From Mycobacteriaceae bacterium (lineage in GTDB: Bacteria; Actinomycetota; Actinomycetes; Mycobacteriales; Mycobacteriaceae), in assembly GCA_019242135.1 (NCBI GenBank), contig JAFAWC010000217.1, forward strand, positions 1 through 11,801: a DNA stretch of 11,801 nt, read 5' to 3'. The notes below the pieces were generated by a model. That model was given only the letters and a program-made list of their open reading frames with translations, was not told the DNA's origin and ran no database searches. The position numbers were made by a program, and so were the translations under genes. Of this stretch, positions 7,841-11,801 are shown one piece after another (positions within the stretch are counted from its first letter, which is position 1; each line of letters opens with the position of its first letter).

Positions 7841-7966
7841 GTGCCGCAGGCACCCGTCGAGGGCGCCGGCTTTCGGGCCGAGCGGCCGCCAACGGAGCCG
7901 CCGGACGGCGAGCCCGCATCTAGTCGGCCGGGGTACCCGCCCGGCCGATCGACGAGCGCGCGATGA
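7841..7966 (+). CDS. Small proline-rich leader ORF (41 aa) overlapping the first CNNM gene
   Basis: A 41-codon frame starting with GTG, too short for usual gene calling. It follows a purine-rich ribosome site at good spacing and ends in TGA that overlaps the next gene's ATG as ATGA (7963-7966), the standard arrangement for translational coupling. Ten of 41 residues are proline (2, 5, 16, 17, 20, 21, 25, 30, 33, 34), with three Pro-Pro pairs in RPPT, EPPD and YPPG; PPD and PPG are known ribosome-slowing, EF-P-dependent motifs. There is no signal peptide or membrane segment, and the composition suggests a disordered peptide. I recognise no homologue. It could be a cis-acting leader that tunes CNNM translation, a small protein, or a chance frame in GC-rich DNA. 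An in-frame TAG at 7921 in the CNNM frame excludes it being the CNNM N-terminus. Confidence 0.45.
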   Translation: MPQAPVEGAGFRAERPPTEPPDGEPASSRPGYPPGRSTSAR

Positions 7967-9321
7967 GCGGTGCCCTGGCGGTATTTGCCGTCGTCGGTTT
8001 CGTTGTGCTGACGCTCGGCACCGCGGTGTTCGTGAGTGCGGAGTTCTCGCTGACCGCGCTCGAACGCAGCACCGTCGACGCCAACGCCCGCAGCGGTGGC
8101 CACCGGGACAGGTTGGTGCAGCGCGCGCACCGGACGCTGTCGTTTCAGCTGTCCGGCGCCCAGATCGGCATCTCGATCACCACGCTGATCACCGGCTATT
8201 TGGCCGAACCGCTCATCGCGACGTCGCTGCGACCGTTGCTGGCCGCAATCTCGGTGCCCGAGCATTGGATACCTGGAACCGCCCTGGCGCTTGCGCTGCT
8301 GATCGCGACGTCGGTGTCGATGGTGTTGGGGGAACTGGCGGCCCAATACCTGGCCGTGGCCCGGCCGCTGTCGACGGCGCGCGCGGTGGCCGGCCCCCAG
8401 CTGCTGTTTTCGATGTTGGTGACCCCGCTGATCCACCTCACCAACGGCACCGCGAACTGGATACTGCGACGGCTGGGCATCGAGCCCGCAGAAGAACTCC
8501 GATCCGCGCGCTCCCCACAGGAACTCGGGTCGCTGGTGCGCAACTCGGCACGGCGGGGCTCGCTCGACCCGCTCACGGCGGCCGTTGTGGATCGGTCCCT
8601 GCAGTTCGGCGCGCGCACCGCCGAGGAGTTGATGACCCCGCGGTCCAAAATCGAGTCGCTGGAGGCTGACGACACCGTCGCCGACCTGGTCGTCAAGGCG
8701 ATGGCAACGGGCTACTCCCGCTTTCCGGTCACCGAGGGCGACCTCGACGAGACGATCGGGTTGGTCCACGTCAAACAGGCTTTCGAGCTGCCGCACGATG
8801 ACCTCGCCCGAACCCGGCTGGCCGATGTGGCACGCCCTGTGGCGGTAGTGCCGTCGACGCTCGACGGTGACGCTGTGATGTCGCAGATTCGTGCCAATGG
8901 TCTGCAGACGGCGCTGGTCGCCGACGAGTACGGCGGCATTGCCGGAATGGTGACCGTCGAGGATCTCATCGAAGAGATCGTCGGGGACATCCGGGACGAA
9001 CACGACGAGGCGACGCCCGACGTCGTGCGCGCGGGCGACGTCTGGCGGGTCTCCGGTCTCCTCCGGATCGACGAGGTCGCCGACGCGACGGGGTTCCGGG
9101 CCCACGAGGGTGAATATGAAACGATCGGCGGGCTGGTCATGCACGAGCTCGGGCACATTCCCGCAGAGGGCGAGTCGGTGGAACTCGTTGCGTTCGACCC
9201 CGATGCCGATCTCGACGACCCCGCCAGGTGGCGGGCCACGGTAACCAGGATGGACGGCCGCCGCATCGACCTGCTCGACCTTGTCGAACTCGACCGCCGC
9301 GACGGTGAGCCGGGTGCCTGA
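7963..9321 (+). CDS. CNNM/CorB-type membrane protein with CBS pair and CorC-HlyC domain
   Basis: A 452-residue protein like Rv1842c, probably a divalent-cation (Mg2+/Co2+-type) transporter or exporter. Domains: DUF21/CNNM membrane part (about 1-175) with hydrophobic segments near 4-26, 63-85, 105-124 and 141-160, including [12 protein letters not shown] (25-36) and [21 protein letters not shown] (63-83); a CBS pair (about 222-345) with MTPRSKI, SRFPV and [17 protein letters not shown]; and a C-terminal CorC_HlyC domain (about 358-442) with [12 protein letters not shown] and [16 protein letters not shown]. The conserved G-E-x-x-P-K of the membrane domain reads GELAAQ (123-128), so proline and lysine are lost. 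ATG 7963 is fixed by an in-frame stop at 7921 and the ATGA overlap with the leader ORF. The stop overlaps the next start as TGATG. Transported ion is not shown by sequence. Confidence 0.9.
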   Translation: MSGALAVFAVVGFVVLTLGTAVFVSAEFSLTALERSTVDANARSGGHRDRLVQRAHRTLSFQLSGAQIGISITTLITGYLAEPLIATSLRPLLAAISVPEHWIPGTALALALLIATSVSMVLGELAAQYLAVARPLSTARAVAGPQLLFSMLVTPLIHLTNGTANWILRRLGIEPAEELRSARSPQELGSLVRNSARRGSLDPLTAAVVDRSLQFGARTAEELMTPRSKIESLEADDTVADLVVKAMATGYSRFPVTEGDLDETIGLVHVKQAFELPHDDLARTRLADVARPVAVVPSTLDGDAVMSQIRANGLQTALVADEYGGIAGMVTVEDLIEEIVGDIRDEHDEATPDVVRAGDVWRVSGLLRIDEVADATGFRAHEGEYETIGGLVMHELGHIPAEGESVELVAFDPDADLDDPARWRATVTRMDGRRIDLLDLVELDRRDGEPGA

Positions 9322-10373
9322 TGGCTGATTTCTTCGGTGTTGTGCTGACCATTCTGTTATTGCTCGCCAACGCGTTCTTCGTGGGCGCGGAATTCGCGCT
9401 GATATCGGCGCGCCGCGACCGGCTGGAGACCCTCGCCGAGCAAGGCAGGCACAGCGCGGTGACGGTGATCCGCGCCGGCCAGAACCTGCCGAGGATGCTG
9501 GCTGGGGCGCAGCTGGGCATCACCGTGTGCTCGATCCTGCTGGGCCGTGTCGGTGAACCCGCGGTGGCTCACCTGCTCAAGACGCCATTTGATCTGTTCG
9601 GCGTGCCCGGCGCGGTGCTGCACACGGTGTCGTTCGTGGTCGCGATCACGATAGTGGTGGTCCTGCATGTGTTGCTCGGTGAGATGGTGCCGAAGAACAT
9701 CGCGATCGCCGGGCCCGAGTCCGCCGCGATGCTGCTGGTCCCGCCGTATCTGCTGTGGGTGCGCGCTACCCGTCCGGTCATCGCGTTCTACGACTGGTTC
9801 GCCCACGTGGTGCTGCGTGCGTTTGGGGTCGAGCCGAAAACCGAACTGGAGAACACCGTCTCGGCGGTCGAGCTGTCCGAGATGATCGCGGAGTCACGAT
9901 CGGAGGGTCTGCTCGATCCGGAGGAGCACACGCGACTGTCGCGGGCGCTGCAGATCCGCAACCGCGCGGTCTCCGACGTCGCCATCCCACTGAACCAGGT
10001 CCGCGTGGTCAAGGTCGCCGCCAACGGCGACGGGCCGACCGTCGACGCCATCAAAGAGGCGCTGGTCCAAACCGGGTACTCGCGCTTCCCCGTGGTCGAC
10101 TCCGACCACCGGTTCGTCGGTTACGTGCACATCAAGGACGTGCTGGCCGCCGTCGACGACCCGGACGCGGTCGTCGATCGCTCGACGGTCCGTCCGCTTC
10201 CCGAGGTGTACGCCACGATGGCCCTGCCCGACGCGTTGTCGCGGCTACGCCGCAACAACGCCCACCTCGCCCTGGTCAAAGGACGCGACGGCGCCGTCGT
10301 GGCGCTGCTGGCGCTTGAGGACCTCGTAGAGGACCTGGTCGGCACGGTGCGCGACGGGACGCATCGTGTCTGA
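9321..10373 (+). CDS. CNNM/CorB-type membrane protein with CBS pair, lacking the CorC-HlyC domain
   Basis: A 350-residue paralogue of the upstream gene product, like Rv1841c. The DUF21/CNNM membrane domain (about 1-170) has ILLLLANAFFVGAEFALIS (11-29), LAGAQLGITVCSILLGRVGEP (60-80), a hydrophobic span near 98-118 and an intact GEMVPKNIAIAGPE (120-133). A CBS pair follows (about 215-342) with [38 protein letters not shown] (251-275) and ALEDLVEDLVGT. It stops there, without the CorC_HlyC domain that its neighbour carries. CNNM proteins act as dimers, and the overlapping starts and stops (TGATG at 9319-9323) suggest both are made in step and may pair. Cation transport is a family-level inference. 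Its 3' end overlaps the next gene by eight bases. Confidence 0.9.
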   Translation: MADFFGVVLTILLLLANAFFVGAEFALISARRDRLETLAEQGRHSAVTVIRAGQNLPRMLAGAQLGITVCSILLGRVGEPAVAHLLKTPFDLFGVPGAVLHTVSFVVAITIVVVLHVLLGEMVPKNIAIAGPESAAMLLVPPYLLWVRATRPVIAFYDWFAHVVLRAFGVEPKTELENTVSAVELSEMIAESRSEGLLDPEEHTRLSRALQIRNRAVSDVAIPLNQVRVVKVAANGDGPTVDAIKEALVQTGYSRFPVVDSDHRFVGYVHIKDVLAAVDDPDAVVDRSTVRPLPEVYATMALPDALSRLRRNNAHLALVKGRDGAVVALLALEDLVEDLVGTVRDGTHRV

Positions 10374-11238
10374 GGTCCTCGATGAGGCCGTGTGGCCACG
10401 ACGTCGGGACCGGCACCGCGACCGCGTATCCGCGGTGCTGGGCGCCTACCTGGACCAGCGCGCCGATGGCGCGGCGGACCCCGTCATCGACTTCCTGTTC
10501 AGGTACTACACGCTGCGGCCCGTCCAGCTTGTGCGCTGGCACCCCGGCTTCGGTGTGGCACTGACCGGTCCGGCGGCCGCTGCCTATGCGCGGCTCAGTG
10601 GATACCGCCGCAGCGGTCACACGGTGACCGTCGATCCCGAATTGTTGCGCCGGCGCCGTGCGACGATCGATTTCGTCGTCGCCCTGCTCAGCGCGACCGC
10701 CGGCCGGCGCGCCCACCTGGGCTGCTTCGGGCTGCACGAATGGGCCATGGTGTACCGGGCTGAACCTGGCGATGTGCGCCACAGCGGTGTGCCGCTGCGG
10801 CTGGGAATCGCCGGCACGAACGCGGTGGTGGAATCGATGCCGTTGCGGTGCACCCACTTCGACGCGTTCAGATTCTTCACCGATCCGGCGCGGCCACGCA
10901 ACTGCGCCCAGTTGACCCGAGAGGCCCAACCGGCCACCGAGCAGCCGGGGTGTCTGCACGCCGCCATGGATCTGTACAAGTGGGCCGCAAAGTTGTTGCC
11001 ACTGCTCGACTCAGACATCGTGATGGACGCGTTCGAGCTGGCTTACGCGGCCCGGGTGCTCGACATGCGTGCCAGCCCATACGACCTGACCGCGCTCGGC
11101 TACGAGCCGGTACGAATCGAAACTCCGTCTGGGCGAGTGGAATACGTGCGCCGGCAAGCGGTCGTCGCCGAGCGGGCGGCCGTGGTCCGTCAGACGTTGC
11201 TCGCGCGGTGTCGCGGTCTGCTGGGCGCCGGGGTCTGA
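10366..11238 (+). CDS. Conserved actinobacterial protein of uncertain function (automatically named 3-methyladenine DNA glycosylase in some genomes)
   Basis: A 290-residue soluble protein with no signal peptide or membrane segment. I recall the segments RWHPGFG (57-63), HFDAFRFFT (164-172), EQPGCLHAAMDLYKWA (193-208) and LDMRASPYDLTALGYEPVRIET (233-254) from a conserved actinobacterial family sometimes labelled 3-methyladenine DNA glycosylase. I see no helix-hairpin-helix or other known glycosylase signature, so that label should be treated with caution. Many conserved His, Trp, Asp and Glu residues (HEWAMVY at about 125-131; HFD at 164-166) suggest an enzyme. GTG 10366 overlaps the upstream stop by eight bases and has no strong ribosome site, which implies translational coupling to the CNNM genes. 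In M. tuberculosis a PE_PGRS gene follows the second CNNM gene instead. The gene is real with high confidence; its function is open. Confidence 0.75.
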   Translation: MSEVLDEAVWPRRRDRHRDRVSAVLGAYLDQRADGAADPVIDFLFRYYTLRPVQLVRWHPGFGVALTGPAAAAYARLSGYRRSGHTVTVDPELLRRRRATIDFVVALLSATAGRRAHLGCFGLHEWAMVYRAEPGDVRHSGVPLRLGIAGTNAVVESMPLRCTHFDAFRFFTDPARPRNCAQLTREAQPATEQPGCLHAAMDLYKWAAKLLPLLDSDIVMDAFELAYAARVLDMRASPYDLTALGYEPVRIETPSGRVEYVRRQAVVAERAAVVRQTLLARCRGLLGAGV

Positions 11239-11270
11239 ACCGGTGGTGGTGATTCGGCTCGATCCAGCGG

Positions 11271-11278
11271 GATAATGT
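11271..11278 (+). promoter_or_regulatory. Candidate -10 region (GATAATGT) for the hydrolase gene
   Basis: The AT-rich GATAATGT stands out in the 125-base gap 11239-11363; either GATAAT or TAATGT could serve as -10. It predicts a leader of roughly 80 bases ending at a strong AGGAGG site. No -35 box is clear. Nothing else of note is seen in this gap, including no convincing terminator for the upstream gene. Confidence 0.4.
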
Positions 11279-11348
11279 GCCGGCCGATAAACCTCGGCAA
11301 GGATCATCGCTGGTGATTGGCCCACGACCCCCATCAGCGCCGCGACAC

Positions 11349-11354
11349 AGGAGG
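11349..11354 (+). promoter_or_regulatory. Ribosome binding site of the hydrolase gene (AGGAGG)
   Basis: A full AGGAGG with nine bases to the GTG at 11364 fixes the start of the last gene. Confidence 0.7.
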
Positions 11355-11363
11355 GGGGCCGAC

Positions 11364-11801
11364 GTGGTTGAGGACGGGGCGAAAGGTCGCATAGCCATCG
11401 AGCGTGATGTCGAAATCACGATGGACGACGGCGCGGTCCTTCGCGCCGATGTGTTTCGGCCCGAAGACCCTCACCCGGTGCCCGTGGTGATGACGCTGGG
11501 ACCCTACGGCAAGGGTATTCGCTACCAGGACAGCTATAAATCCGAATGGGATTGGCTTGTGGGTGCGCATCCGGACCTGCTTGAAGGATCCTCGCGCAGT
11601 TATCTGACGTGGGAGACGGTCGATCCTGAGATCTGGGTTCCGTGGGGATACGCGGTGGTGCGAGTCGATTCACGCGGTGCGGGACGCTCGCCGGGCTACC
11701 TCGACCCGTTTTCGCCCCGCGAGGTCCGCGACTACTTCGAGGCGATCGAGTGGGCGGGGCGCCAATCATGGAGCAACGGCAAGGTCGGCCTGTGCGGAAT
11801 C
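11364..11801 (+). CDS. CocE/NonD-family (peptidase S15-like) alpha/beta hydrolase, 5' part only
   Basis: The first 146 codons of a gene that runs off the right edge. The pattern is that of the Xaa-Pro dipeptidyl-peptidase S15/CocE acyl-hydrolase group: VEITMDDGAVLRADVFRP (16-33), VPVVMTLGPYGKG (39-51), a WDW/GAHPDLLEG insert (62-75), WVPWGYAVVRVDSRGAGRSPG (91-111) with the oxyanion-region VDSRGAGRS, and REVRDYFEAIEWAG (119-132). The sequence ends at KVGLCGI, just where the nucleophile elbow GxSY should come, so the catalytic serine is outside the window. The group includes cocaine esterase and glutaryl-7-ACA acylase-like enzymes, and mycobacteria carry several; M. tuberculosis has such a gene nearby (Rv1835c). 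The native substrate, usually an ester or amide, cannot be inferred. No signal peptide is seen. The start is set by the AGGAGG site. Confidence 0.85.
   Translation, partial: MVEDGAKGRIAIERDVEITMDDGAVLRADVFRPEDPHPVPVVMTLGPYGKGIRYQDSYKSEWDWLVGAHPDLLEGSSRSYLTWETVDPEIWVPWGYAVVRVDSRGAGRSPGYLDPFSPREVRDYFEAIEWAGRQSWSNGKVGLCGI

Noticed and set aside
7759..7962. M-box (Mg2+) riboswitch ahead of the CNNM genes
   Set aside because: The leader is short and no multi-helix M-box arrangement could be picked out by eye; a covariance-model search would settle it.
7812..8669. A 285-codon plus-strand frame beginning in the CNNM leader
   Set aside because: It lies out of frame inside the CNNM gene, is Arg/Ala-rich and has no ribosome site at its start; the CNNM frame has clear domains.

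Overview
The window is high-GC actinobacterial DNA, almost certainly from a Mycobacterium/Mycolicibacterium species. The proteins closely resemble the M. tuberculosis Rv1856c-to-Rv1841c set: short-chain dehydrogenase, F420 luciferase-like oxidoreductase, Ndh, thioesterase, BlaI, BlaR-type protease, Gnd1, GuaB1 and two CNNM/CBS membrane proteins. The gene order is the same. These parallels come from remembered family knowledge, not from a search. GTG starts and apparent leaderless promoters (TANNNT placed 6-7 bases before the start codon) also fit a mycobacterium.

Layout. Bases 2-2934 (+) hold the 3' end of a degenerate SDR gene, an F420-dependent oxidoreductase gene and ndh (type II NADH dehydrogenase). 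A hotdog thioesterase gene on the minus strand (2931-3338) meets ndh tail to tail, and the two stop codons overlap in CTAA. The urease cluster that lies at this junction in M. tuberculosis is absent. Bases 3339-3430 are a divergent control region with a candidate BlaI operator. From there run blaI, a blaR-like M56 protease gene, gnd1 and guaB1 (3431-7758, all +), tightly spaced and probably one transcription unit.

Bases 7759-7962 are the only sizeable gap before the next group. They hold a candidate promoter, a UUCG-tetraloop hairpin, a purine-rich ribosome site and an unreported-looking 41-codon proline-rich reading frame. Its stop codon overlaps the ATG of the first CNNM gene as ATGA. Two CNNM/DUF21-CBS genes (7963-9321, 9321-10373) and a gene of uncertain function (10366-11238) follow with overlapping ends. 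The window closes with the 5' part of a CocE/NonD-type hydrolase gene (11364 onward).

How the genes fit together. The first block covers redox and respiration (F420 oxidoreductase, NADH oxidation). The second joins a BlaI/BlaR-type repressor-protease pair to NADPH supply (Gnd1) and purine salvage (GuaB1). The third is a probable divalent-cation transport operon. Its Pro-rich leader frame, with PPD and PPG motifs, recalls the proline-codon leader peptides that control Mg2+ transporter genes in enterobacteria. That leader is the best candidate here for an undescribed regulatory element, but it is an inference from sequence layout only. No tRNA, rRNA, CRISPR array, insertion sequence or prophage signal was seen.
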